Shown here: positions 6,613 to 13,469 of the stretch, one piece after another
Numbering within the stretch: position 1 is the first letter of the stretch
Layout: each line of letters opens with the position of its first letter
Assembly (NCBI GenBank): GCA_900551555.1
Contig: URWC01000036.1
Location: 1-13,866, forward strand
Direction: 5' to 3'
Length of the DNA stretch: 13,866 nucleotides
Origin: an uncultured Collinsella sp.
GTDB lineage: Bacteria; Actinomycetota; Coriobacteriia; Coriobacteriales; Coriobacteriaceae
The notes under the pieces: generated by a model
The model's database searches: none
Told to the model about the DNA's origin: nothing
The model's input: only the letters and a program-made list of their open reading frames with translations
Translations under genes and position numbers: made by a program

Positions 6613-6868
6613 ATTTGTCTCGTATCGAAGCCGCGAAGGATTCGTAGTCGCTGTAGTCTCCTTGCGATATTTCGTCTTCTGCCAACATCATACGAGACAA
6701 CAGTTTTGCCTTGGCGATTTCTTCTTGCATGAGGCGATACTGGTCGCTGCTGATGCAGTGCATGGCCTCGTAGCCGTTCTTAGTTACGGTGACGTCGCGC
6801 TCAGACTCAACAAGCGTGGTGAATGCAGCAGTGTCCTTCATATCTCGGACGGGCACACAAGCTGACAT
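6602..6868 (-). CDS. Phd/YefM-family antitoxin
   Basis: An 88-residue antitoxin whose N-terminal half has the Phd/YefM DNA-binding fold (VPVRDMKDTAAF, then VTVTKNGYEAMHCISSDQY) and whose C-terminal half (about residues 45-88) is the acidic, flexible arm that wraps and neutralises the toxin. The ATG at 6868 was preferred over the longer reading from 6904 because AAAGGAGGT, a near-perfect ribosome site, ends five bases before it. First gene of the pair, as is usual. Like its relatives it probably represses its own promoter, alone and together with the toxin; short palindromes in the promoter region fit this. Confidence 0.88.
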   Translation of the reverse strand: MSACVPVRDMKDTAAFTTLVESERDVTVTKNGYEAMHCISSDQYRLMQEEIAKAKLLSRMMLAEDEISQGDYSDYESFAASIRDKYDL

Positions 6869-6894
6869 GGGTACCTCCTTTGCGTTGGGACACA

Positions 6895-6922
6895 ATTGTA
6901 CCACGGTATATTAAAACGTCGG
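6895..6922 (-). promoter_or_regulatory. Candidate promoter and operator of the toxin-antitoxin pair
   Basis: On the minus strand TACAAT (6895-6900, 5 of 6 to TATAAT) lies 16 bases after a weak -35 CCGACG (6917-6922). Two short palindromes overlap the -10: ACAATTGT (6892-6899) and TACC-AC-GGTA (6899-6908), plausible antitoxin binding sites. Confidence 0.4.
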
Positions 6923-6935
6923 CGTCGTCGGATTA

Positions 6936-6990
6936 TCTCAATCTGTAACAGTTGGGAGTAGAAAACAGGGTTAGATGTTACAGATCGAGA
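6936..6990. repeat. Dispersed 55-bp hairpin repeat, copy 1
   Basis: Left arm TCTCAATCTGTAACA (6936-6950), a 25-base centre, right arm TGTTACAGATCGAGA (6976-6990). The arms are inverted repeats with one mismatch. The centre is the most diverged of the three copies but keeps the GAAAA core and the same length. Noncoding; lies between the toxin-antitoxin promoter and copy 2. Confidence 0.85.
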
Positions 6991-7009
6991 TCTTCAAGTT
7001 CGGGCCATT

Positions 7010-7076
7010 CGTTTGTCTTGATCTGTAACAGGTAGGGCCGAAAACCCCTGCCAGATGTTACAGATCGAGACAAACG
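7010..7076. repeat. Dispersed hairpin repeat, copy 2 (extended arms)
   Basis: Here the arms reach 21 bases (7010-7030 and 7056-7076), ending in CGTTTG and CAAACG, with one mismatch. The 25-base centre starts GGTAGGGCCGAAAA and can continue the stem (GGTAGGG with CCCTGCC, one G-T pair) to a small GAAAA-containing loop. The right arm from TGTTACAG through CAAACG is the same in copy 3. Confidence 0.87.
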
Positions 7077-7094
7077 GCCTGTTCGGACCGAGCC

Positions 7095-7143
7095 AAAATA
7101 AAAAAGGCCGCATGCGAACCCGCGGAGGGATTCGCATGCGGCC
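7095..7143 (-). terminator. Terminator of the first lacE-lacG operon
   Basis: A perfect 13-bp stem (GGCCGCATGCGAA with TTCGCATGCGGCC, arms 7106-7118 and 7131-7143, 12-base loop) is followed on the minus strand by TTTTTTATTTT. It lies 22 bases after the lacG stop. Confidence 0.92.
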
Positions 7144-7165
7144 GACAGGGGGTATGCGGCGGAAA

Positions 7166-8587
7166 CTAGGCCATGAGCAGGCCGGTCTCCGCGACGTTCT
7201 TGTACCAGTACGCGCTCGCCTTGGGATAGCGCTTCTGGGTCTCAAAGTCGATGTAGAACAGGCCATAGCGCTTGTTATAGCCGTTGGTCCAGGAGAACTG
7301 GTCCTGCAGCGACCACACAAAGTAGCCGTCGACGTTCACGCCGCCGTCGATTGCCTTGAGGATCCACGCGAGATGCTGACGCATGTAGTCGATGCGAGGG
7401 GCGTCGTCGATAAAGCCATTCTCGAAGTCGTCCTTATAGCCCATGCCGTTCTCGGTGATGTAGATCTTCTTGTAGTTGGGGTAATCGTTCTTAATGCGCA
7501 GCAGCAGGTCGTACAGGCCCTCGGGATAGATGATCCAGTCCCAATCGGTGGTGGGTACGCCTTTGCGCACGCATGACTCGCCCACGCCCTTGAGGAACCA
7601 GCGCGAGGAGCCCTTGTCGCCGGTGCCATTGTGGTTGATGTCGTTTTCGCCCTCGGCGGCACGCAGGAACTGGCACTTGTAGGTGTTGACGCCCAGGCAA
7701 TCGTTGTAGGGGAGCGCGGCGGTCAGCGCGGCGATGTCCTCGTCGCGGACGTCGAGCTCGCCGCCGGCGATATGGGCCAGCTTGGTCGCAGCCTCCATGG
7801 TGTCGGCTGCATAGTGGCCGCGGAAGGTGGCGTCGAGTACCCAGCGGTTGTTGATGACGTCGGCCATGCGAGCTGCCTCGCAGTCGGCGGCATTGTTGGG
7901 GTCGAGGGGATACTTGGGCTCCAGGTTCTGGACAATGCCGATTTCGCCCTCAAAGCCGCCCTCATGGAAGGCAACGACAGCCTTGGCGTGGGCCACCATC
8001 ATGTTGTGCATGAGCTGGAAGGCCTTGTCCAGGCGGTACTTCTCGCCGTGCGGCCAGTTGCCGACGATAAAGCTGCCCTCGGCGGTCGCGGGAATCTCGT
8101 TAAAGGTAAACCAGTGCTTGACCTCGGTGAACTCGGCAAAACAGAACTTGGCGTACTCGACAAAGGCGTCGATCGTCGTGCGCGTCAAGAAGCCCTCGCC
8201 GCCGTTCTGGTAAAAGGCCTCGGGCGTATCGAAGTGATCGAGCGTGACATAGGGGATAACGCCGGCTTTATTGCAGGTGGCGAAAAGCTCGTGATAGAAA
8301 GCGACGCCCTCGGGGTTAATCTCACCAGTGCCGTTGGGGAAGATGCGGCTCCAAGCGATGGAGACACGAATGCCGTTAATGCCGAAGCGCTGGCACAGGT
8401 CGATATCGACCGGGTACTTGTTGTAGAAGTCGCTTGCGGGATCGGGGGAGAAGCGACCCTGGGCTGCCAGGAAATCGTCCCAGGGCACTTTGCCCTTGCC
8501 GTGCGTACGGGTCTCGCCCTCAACCTGGTAAGCAGCGGTGGCGCCGCCAAACACAAAGCCGTCGGGGAACTGCATGGGGTTGGTCAT
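7166..8587 (-). CDS. lacG: 6-phospho-beta-galactosidase (GH1), first copy
   Basis: Cytosolic glycoside hydrolase family 1 enzyme, 473 residues, the usual LacG length. It hydrolyses PTS-imported lactose-6-phosphate to galactose-6-phosphate and glucose. The acid/base is Glu164 in TFNEI and the nucleophile Glu379 in ITENG. The C-terminal segment FSWTNGYNKRY places Ser432, Lys439 and Tyr441 at the spacing of the known phosphate-binding residues of LacG, and Trp433 sits where LacG has the Trp linked to preference for 6-phospho-galactosides. These features favour LacG over a 6-phospho-beta-glucosidase, though the latter activity cannot be excluded. The ATG at 8587 has AAAGGA six bases upstream. Second gene after lacE with a hairpin between. 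TLDHFDTP carries Asp where the second copy and classical LacG have TLHHFDTP, close to the active site. Confidence 0.9.
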   Translation of the reverse strand: MTNPMQFPDGFVFGGATAAYQVEGETRTHGKGKVPWDDFLAAQGRFSPDPASDFYNKYPVDIDLCQRFGINGIRVSIAWSRIFPNGTGEINPEGVAFYHELFATCNKAGVIPYVTLDHFDTPEAFYQNGGEGFLTRTTIDAFVEYAKFCFAEFTEVKHWFTFNEIPATAEGSFIVGNWPHGEKYRLDKAFQLMHNMMVAHAKAVVAFHEGGFEGEIGIVQNLEPKYPLDPNNAADCEAARMADVINNRWVLDATFRGHYAADTMEAATKLAHIAGGELDVRDEDIAALTAALPYNDCLGVNTYKCQFLRAAEGENDINHNGTGDKGSSRWFLKGVGESCVRKGVPTTDWDWIIYPEGLYDLLLRIKNDYPNYKKIYITENGMGYKDDFENGFIDDAPRIDYMRQHLAWILKAIDGGVNVDGYFVWSLQDQFSWTNGYNKRYGLFYIDFETQKRYPKASAYWYKNVAETGLLMA

Positions 8588-8621
8588 GAGTCATCCTTTC
8601 TGTGGGATACGAATAGGGAGA

Positions 8622-8648
8622 GGTGCCCGAACCGGGAATCCGGGCACC
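8622..8648 (-). other. Intercistronic hairpin between lacE and lacG (first operon)
   Basis: An 8-bp GC-rich perfect stem (GGTGCCCG with CGGGCACC, arms 8622-8629 and 8641-8648) lies in the 75-base gap. There is no T run after it, so termination is unlikely. It more probably blocks exonucleases or sets the ratio of permease to hydrolase message. Confidence 0.65.
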
Positions 8649-8662
8649 AACAGAGGGAGGAG

Positions 8663-10420
8663 CTAGTCGAGGTTCTCGCGGAGCCACTTGATAGCGCCAG
8701 CGGGGTCGCGGGTAAGGTCGATATATTCCTTGCCGCGCGGGGCGAGCAGCTTAATGCCCAGACGATCGGTGTCGGCCTTCATGTCGTTGTAGTAGCTACG
8801 GACCTGCGGGGCAAGCACGATAACGTCGTACTGATCCATGATGGCAGTGTGCTGGCCATAGGCGCCTGCGGAGGAAGCGATGTTCTCTCCGGTCTGCGCG
8901 GCACCTTCCTTGATGGCGTTGGCAAGCATGGCAGAGGTGCCGGCGCCGGCGCACAGGACGAGGACCTTCAGGCCATCGACGTCCTTCTTAGCGGATGCGT
9001 TGGCGGCGGGCTCGGGCTGATCGGCGGCAGGCTTGCTGTCGGCGGCAGCGGCGGTCGGCTCGACAGCGGGCGCAGAGGTGCTGGCGGCGATGGCAGCGGC
9101 ACCATCGGACTCGAGACCCAGCTCGGCGGCGCGCTCGGCCTCCTGGTCGCAGAGCAGCTTATCGTATGCCTTCAAGAACGGCAGGTAGATGATGGCGTCC
9201 AGCAAGATGATGATTGCGACAAACACCAGGGCGATAAGCTGGAAGTTCGTGGTGATGAAGATGCCGATGGGGGCAGGGGTAGCCCAAGGCACCACGAAGG
9301 AGAAGCCGTTCATGCCCACGTTGTCGATAAAGAACTTGGCAACACTCACGTTGACGCAGCCGGCGGCAACAAAGGGGATGAGCATGTAGGGGTTAAGGAT
9401 CATGGGCGCGCCGAAGAGCAGCGGTTCGTTGACGGCGAAGGCAACAGGAACAATCGAAGCCTTACCGACGGCTTTGAGCTGCTTGGACTTCATAAAGAGA
9501 ATCAGCAGAAGCGGCACGATGAACGTGGCGCCGGTGCCGCCGAACTCACCCACGAGCGACATGTTAAAGGTGAGGGAGTGGGCGGGGTGGCCACCGGCCA
9601 GCAGAACCTGCAGGTTCTCGGCCTGGTTGGCAAGACGGATGGGGTCGATGCCCGGCTGGACAATCGAAGGACCGTGGACACCGATGAACCAGAAGAACGC
9701 GGTGGCTGCCTGGATAAGGATAAGGCCAGGATAGGTTTCTGCAGCGGTGAAGAGCGGGGAGAGCAGTTTGATGAGCAGCTCGGAGAACGGAACGCCCATG
9801 AGGTTGCGTACAACCACATCGATGATGCCGCAGATGATGACGGCGCCGCCAAAGGGGATAATGTCGCGGAAGTTCTGAGCGATGGCGCCCGGGACCTCCT
9901 TGGGCAGCTTAATGGTCAGATCGCGCGAGACGCAGAATTTGTAGACCCACACGGTAATGAACGCGGCGATATAGGCCGAGAACAGACCGCGCGTGCCCAT
10001 GCTGGTGCAATCGAAGACCGAAAGCTCGGAGCCGTTGAACTTGGTGGTGAACTGCGTAACAGCGAGCAGCAGCATGCTGCACTGGGCGGCAACCATGGTG
10101 GAACCGTCGTTGAGCACTTTGCCGGCGGGCATGCGACGGTTCATGGATGCCGTGAAATTCTTGGCAGTGGTACCGGCGACCATGATGCCCATGACGCCCA
10201 TGGTGAAGTTGTACAGCTTGTTGCACCAGTCGATGAGCGGCTGGGGCAGCGTGATGCCAACTACGCCGGGAAGGGTGGCAATCAGCAGGAAGATCGAAGA
10301 GGTGAGGACGATGGGCATGCACCCAAGGAATCCGTCCTTGATGGCCTGGAGGTAGACGTTCCTCGAGATCTTCTCAAAGAACGGTTGATGCTTTTCGAGC
10401 ATCTTTACGATGGCGTCCAT
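8663..10420 (-). CDS. lacE: PTS lactose-type EIICB permease
   Basis: Membrane permease with a fused phosphocarrier, 585 residues, the usual LacE length. The EIIC domain (about residues 1-420) has many hydrophobic spans and the family motifs GVHGPS (His249) and NEPLLFGAP (331-339, Glu332). A linker at about 438-480 is very rich in Ala and Pro. The EIIB domain (about 483-585) begins with LKVLVLCAGAGTS, and Cys490 is the phosphorylated residue. It imports and phosphorylates lactose or a related beta-galactoside. The start at 10420 has AAAGGAG four bases upstream. It is followed by lacG and is divergent from a LacI-type repressor. The EIIA partner (LacF) is not encoded in the window. Cellobiose or chitobiose permeases are related, but the fused EIIB and the adjacent lacG favour lactose type. 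Confidence 0.9.
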   Translation of the reverse strand: MDAIVKMLEKHQPFFEKISRNVYLQAIKDGFLGCMPIVLTSSIFLLIATLPGVVGITLPQPLIDWCNKLYNFTMGVMGIMVAGTTAKNFTASMNRRMPAGKVLNDGSTMVAAQCSMLLLAVTQFTTKFNGSELSVFDCTSMGTRGLFSAYIAAFITVWVYKFCVSRDLTIKLPKEVPGAIAQNFRDIIPFGGAVIICGIIDVVVRNLMGVPFSELLIKLLSPLFTAAETYPGLILIQAATAFFWFIGVHGPSIVQPGIDPIRLANQAENLQVLLAGGHPAHSLTFNMSLVGEFGGTGATFIVPLLLILFMKSKQLKAVGKASIVPVAFAVNEPLLFGAPMILNPYMLIPFVAAGCVNVSVAKFFIDNVGMNGFSFVVPWATPAPIGIFITTNFQLIALVFVAIIILLDAIIYLPFLKAYDKLLCDQEAERAAELGLESDGAAAIAASTSAPAVEPTAAAADSKPAADQPEPAANASAKKDVDGLKVLVLCAGAGTSAMLANAIKEGAAQTGENIASSAGAYGQHTAIMDQYDVIVLAPQVRSYYNDMKADTDRLGIKLLAPRGKEYIDLTRDPAGAIKWLRENLD

Positions 10421-10520
10421 AGAGCTCCTTTGCTACTTGATGCGCGATGCATGTGGATGGAACTGGTCGTCGATGGATGGTCAGGACTGCCCGGAAACCT
10501 TCCTGCTTAAGGAAGGCATT

Positions 10521-10546
10521 GCGAAATGACAACGTTGTCATTTCGC
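10521..10546. promoter_or_regulatory. 26-bp perfect palindrome, LacI-family operator
   Basis: The half GCGAAATGACAAC is followed directly by its exact reverse complement, with a central CG as in typical LacI-family operators. It lies just downstream of the predicted lacE start site. A further half-site AATGACAACGT (10548-10558) follows at once, giving a partial second operator. The adjacent LacI-type protein is the obvious binder (inference). Confidence 0.8.
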
Positions 10547-10553
10547 TAATGAC

Positions 10554-10582
10554 AACGTAAGACATTTTTGGAAGAGCAACAA
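10554..10582 (-). promoter_or_regulatory. Candidate lacE promoter
   Basis: On the minus strand TTGTTG (10577-10582) and TACGTT (10554-10559) are 17 bases apart; the -10 fits the actinobacterial TAnnnT pattern. The second operator half-site overlaps the -10 and the large palindrome lies from about +1 onward, as expected for repression. The leader before the lacE ATG would be about 125 bases, in which I see no other feature. Confidence 0.4.
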
Positions 10583-10626
10583 GGATTTACAGGTGAACGG
10601 TCGATATCGTCCGATAAACGGCTGAT

Positions 10627-10653
10627 TTGTCAGTCGGGCAGGTAGTGTATGCT
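10627..10653 (+). promoter_or_regulatory. Candidate promoter of the LacI-type gene
   Basis: TTGTCA (10627-10632) and TATGCT (10648-10653) lie 43-69 bases before the chosen GTG start. Spacing is 15 bases, shorter than usual, so the assignment is tentative. Confidence 0.3.
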
Positions 10654-10695
10654 AGAACGCAAAAAACAAGCGATGCAAAACCGACTGGAGAAGTA

Positions 10696-11706
10696 GTGGC
10701 AACGATGGACAAGAAAAATATCTCAATGAACGATGTGGCGATTGCCGCGGGTGTTTCTCTCAAGACGGTGTCGCGTGTGATCAACGAGCCCGATAGCGTG
10801 CGAGAGTCGACGCGCGATAGGGTCCATGCTGCCATGGAAGCGCTTGGGTTCCGGGCGAACTTTGCCGCGCGTTCACTCAAGTTGGGCCGTTACGGGTGCA
10901 TCGGCGTGGTGCTGTTCCACTTGTCGGGCGGCAACGTGGACATGATTGACGGTATCGCCGATGCCGCCGCAGAGCGAGGCTTTGCGCTCACGATGATTAA
11001 AAAGCGGGCGGGGGAGAAGATGACCCTTGCCGAAGCGGCACGTAGGATGTCGCAGCTTCCCGTCGACGGCATGATTTTCAACCTGCGCCAGATGGTCGAT
11101 GACTTTGATACCTTTGAGGCGCCGAAAGACCTCAAGACGGTGATTATCACGTCGATGGAACATCCTACCTGCTCTACCGTCAGTGACGACCAAGAGGGCG
11201 GCGCGCGCATGGCATGCGAGTACTTCTTGAATCGCGGACACAAGAACGTGTACTTCGTCTCTGGTAAGAAAGAGTCACTGTCGAGCCAGTGCCGTATGAA
11301 AGGTTGGCGTGCGGCACTCGAGACGCGTGGCATTGAGCCGCCCGAGCCTCTGCAAGGCGATTGGAATGCGGATAGTGGCTATGCTGCGGGCCTTGTGCTT
11401 GCCGATAAGCCCGATTGCACGGCGGTCCTCGCTGCTAACGACTGCATGGCAAACGGCGTGATGATGGCTCTACGTGACAAAGGGCTCAGTGTGCCCGACG
11501 ACGTGTCCGTGATCGGCTTCGACGATGAGCTCTACAAGACGATTCCCAACTCGATTCTGACGTCGGTGAAGTTTCGCCACCGTGAGCTGGGTGTCCGTGC
11601 GCTTAACGAGGTCGTTGCAGGTCTGGAAGCTCCGAGCTCCAGAAGCCGTACGCTCGTCTCGGGCGTGTTGGTCGAGCGCGCGAGCGTGCGGGATTTTCGG
11701 GCGTAG
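10696..11706 (+). CDS. LacI-family transcriptional repressor of the lac operon
   Basis: A 336-residue regulator with the usual LacI architecture. The N-terminal helix-turn-helix (about residues 9-34: ISMNDVAIAAGVSLKTVSRV) is followed by a hinge helix near residues 54-63 (ANFAARSLKLG) and a periplasmic-binding-protein-like ligand domain (about 67-330) with the late motifs NDCMANGVMMALRDKG and VSVIGFDDE. The start is judged to be GTG at 10696: GGAG lies exactly five bases before it, whereas the ATG at 10705 would be 14 bases from that site and upstream ATG codons have none. Divergent from lacE with a large palindromic operator between, so it very probably represses lacE-lacG and perhaps itself. 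The inducer is probably a galactoside or its phosphate (inference). Its 3' end converges on the second lacG. Confidence 0.9.
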   Translation: MATMDKKNISMNDVAIAAGVSLKTVSRVINEPDSVRESTRDRVHAAMEALGFRANFAARSLKLGRYGCIGVVLFHLSGGNVDMIDGIADAAAERGFALTMIKKRAGEKMTLAEAARRMSQLPVDGMIFNLRQMVDDFDTFEAPKDLKTVIITSMEHPTCSTVSDDQEGGARMACEYFLNRGHKNVYFVSGKKESLSSQCRMKGWRAALETRGIEPPEPLQGDWNADSGYAAGLVLADKPDCTAVLAANDCMANGVMMALRDKGLSVPDDVSVIGFDDELYKTIPNSILTSVKFRHRELGVRALNEVVAGLEAPSSRSRTLVSGVLVERASVRDFRA

Positions 11707-11724
11707 ACGTGCTCGGTCTGTTCG

Positions 11725-11779
11725 TCTCGATCGGTAACAGGTAGGACCGAAAATCCCTGCTAGATGTTACAGATCGAGA
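11725..11779. repeat. Dispersed 55-bp hairpin repeat, copy 3
   Basis: Left arm TCTCGATCGGTAACA (11725-11739), 25-base centre starting GGTAGGACCGAAAA, right arm TGTTACAGATCGAGA (11765-11779) followed by CAAACGAA. The centre differs from copy 2 at three positions only. It begins 18 bases after the LacI-type stop codon, about 4.6 kb from copies 1 and 2. It has no T run, so it is not an obvious terminator for that gene. Confidence 0.87.
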
Positions 11780-11804
11780 CAAACGAACGCGGCCCAGCCT
11801 GCCC

Positions 11805-11867
11805 AAAAACAAAACGGCGGATACGACCAAGGATGCTGAAGCATCCACCGGGAAGGTCGTATCCGCC
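11805..11867 (-). terminator. Terminator of the second lacE-lacG operon, with nested hairpin
   Basis: A perfect 13-bp stem (GGCGGATACGACC with GGTCGTATCCGCC, arms 11816-11828 and 11855-11867) encloses a second hairpin GGATGC-TGAA-GCATCC (11831-11846). On the minus strand it is followed by GTTTTGTTTTT. It lies about 92 bases after the lacG stop; I see nothing else in that gap (11868-11959). Confidence 0.85.
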
Positions 11868-11959
11868 ACGCGGAAAGAGGTGCATGGACGCAGCGCCCAT
11901 GCGATCGGGAATGGTAAGGTGCACGGCAGCGTGATGGTCACGGCGGCCGATGGCGTTAA

Positions 11960-13399
11960 CTAGTCCAGACGACGGGTCTGCGCGACGTGCTTATACCAGT
12001 ATGCGCTTGCCTTGGGCGTGCGCTTCTGGGTTTCAAAGTCAACGTAGAAGAAGCCGTAACGCTTGTTGTAGCCATTGGTCCAGGAGAACTGATCCTGCAA
12101 GCTCCACAGGAAGTAGCCGCCCACGTTGACGCCCACCTCCATGGCCTTGAGCAACCAACGCAGGTGCTGCTCGATGTAGTCGATGCGCGGCTGATCGTCC
12201 ACAAAACCGTCCTTGTAGGGGTCCTTGTAGCCCATGCCGTTTTCGGTGATGAAGATCTGCTTGTAGTTGGGGTAGCGCTGCTTAATGTAGACGAGCAGAT
12301 CGAACAGACCCTCGGGATAGATGATCCAGTCCCAGTCGGTGGTGGGGATGCCGGGCTTGTTCACGTGCTCGCCAATGCCCTTGACGCGCCAGCGGCCGGT
12401 GCCCTTCTCGCCCGTACCGTTGTGGTGCAGGTCGTTCTCGCCATCGTAAGCCTTCAAAAAACGGCACTGGTAGTTGTTAACGCCCAGGTAGTCGTTGTAG
12501 AGCGCGGCCTCGCGCATAATCTTGAGGTCCTCGTCTAGGATCTCGATGGTGCCGCCCGAGACGGCAGCCAGGCGGTTGGCGCACTCGAGGGTGTCGGGCG
12601 CGTAGTCGCCGCGGAAGGTGGCGTCGAGCAAAAACTGGTTTTGCAGCACGTGCTCGTTGTTGGCGGCTTTGATGTCGGCGGGGTCGTTCTCGTTGAGCGG
12701 GTACTTGAACTCCAACGACTGAATGACGCCGATTTTGCCCTTAAAGCCGCCGTTGTGGAAGGCCAGCACTGCCTTGGCGTGGGCGAGCATCATGTTGTGC
12801 TCGCACTGGAAGGCCTCGGCAAGATGCGCCTTGACGCCACCGGGGAAGGTGCCCTCGATGTAGGTGTTGGAGGCGTCGGCCCAGATCTCGTTAAAGGTGA
12901 ACCAGTAGGTCACCTGGTCGGCGTACTCCTTAAAGCAGAAGGTGGCAAAGTCCACAAAGGCATCGATGGTCTCGCGGTTGAGGAAGTCGCCCTTCTCAAA
13001 GAGGGGAAGCGGCGTATCGAAGTGATGCAGCGTGACAAACGGCTCAACGTGGTGCTTGTGGCACTCGGCGAAGAGATCGTGGTAGAACTGGACGCCCTCG
13101 GGGTTGATCTCGCCGGTGCCGTTGGGGAAGATGCGGCTCCAGGCGATGGAGAGGCGAATGCCGTTGATGCCAAACTCCTCGCACAGCTCCAAATCGACGG
13201 GGTACTGGTTGTAGAAGTCCGAAGCGGGATCGGGGGAGAAGCGCCCCTGGGCCTCCAGGAAGTCGTCCCAGGCGACCTTGCCCTTACCGTGGGTACGGGT
13301 CTCGCCCTCTACCTGGTAGGCAGCAGTGGCGCCGCCAAAGACAAAGTCCTCGGGAAACTGCGCGGGCGGGTTGGTGACGCTAGCAGGGTTAACGGACAT
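11960..13399 (-). CDS. lacG: 6-phospho-beta-galactosidase (GH1), second copy
   Basis: GH1 hydrolase of 479 residues, a close paralogue of the lacG at 7166-8587 with long identical blocks. The acid/base is Glu171 in TFNEI and the nucleophile Glu386 in ITENG. Ser439, Trp440, Lys446 and Tyr448 in FSWTNGYNKRY are the phosphate- and galactose-binding positions of LacG. The segment FAECHKHHVEPFVTLHHFDTP reads much like classical LacG, and this copy looks closer to the lactic acid bacterial enzymes than the first. The ATG at 13399 has only a weak ribosome site (GGAT about nine bases upstream), which suggests coupling to or dependence on lacE translation. The N-terminus is six residues longer than the first copy. 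Preceded by lacE after a hairpin-containing gap of 70 bases. Confidence 0.91.
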   Translation of the reverse strand: MSVNPASVTNPPAQFPEDFVFGGATAAYQVEGETRTHGKGKVAWDDFLEAQGRFSPDPASDFYNQYPVDLELCEEFGINGIRLSIAWSRIFPNGTGEINPEGVQFYHDLFAECHKHHVEPFVTLHHFDTPLPLFEKGDFLNRETIDAFVDFATFCFKEYADQVTYWFTFNEIWADASNTYIEGTFPGGVKAHLAEAFQCEHNMMLAHAKAVLAFHNGGFKGKIGVIQSLEFKYPLNENDPADIKAANNEHVLQNQFLLDATFRGDYAPDTLECANRLAAVSGGTIEILDEDLKIMREAALYNDYLGVNNYQCRFLKAYDGENDLHHNGTGEKGTGRWRVKGIGEHVNKPGIPTTDWDWIIYPEGLFDLLVYIKQRYPNYKQIFITENGMGYKDPYKDGFVDDQPRIDYIEQHLRWLLKAMEVGVNVGGYFLWSLQDQFSWTNGYNKRYGFFYVDFETQKRTPKASAYWYKHVAQTRRLD

Positions 13400-13426
13400 G
13401 ATGAAATATCCAATCGTCTAAATCGA

Positions 13427-13460
13427 AGGGCCAGCCGGTCTTGGATGGTCGGCTGGCCCT
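13427..13460 (-). other. Intercistronic hairpin between lacE and lacG (second operon)
   Basis: A perfect 10-bp stem AGGGCCAGCC with GGCTGGCCCT (13427-13436 and 13451-13460, 14-base loop) starts 9 bases after the lacE stop. Only TTCGATTT follows it on the minus strand, so it is not a classical terminator. Same position as the hairpin in the first operon but with an unrelated sequence. Confidence 0.7.
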
Positions 13461-13469
13461 GGGCGTTAC

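Noticed and set aside
6936..7076. The two adjacent hairpin repeats as a CRISPR array
   Set aside because: Only two units, each itself a long palindrome, with a 19-base gap and a third unit elsewhere; no cas genes. It is a dispersed palindromic repeat instead.
7631..10510. A 959-codon open frame on the plus strand across lacE and lacG
   Set aside because: It is antisense to two clear, motif-bearing genes. GC-rich genes with third-position C/G bias leave the opposite strand free of stops, and the translation is low-complexity with no recognisable domain and no ribosome site.
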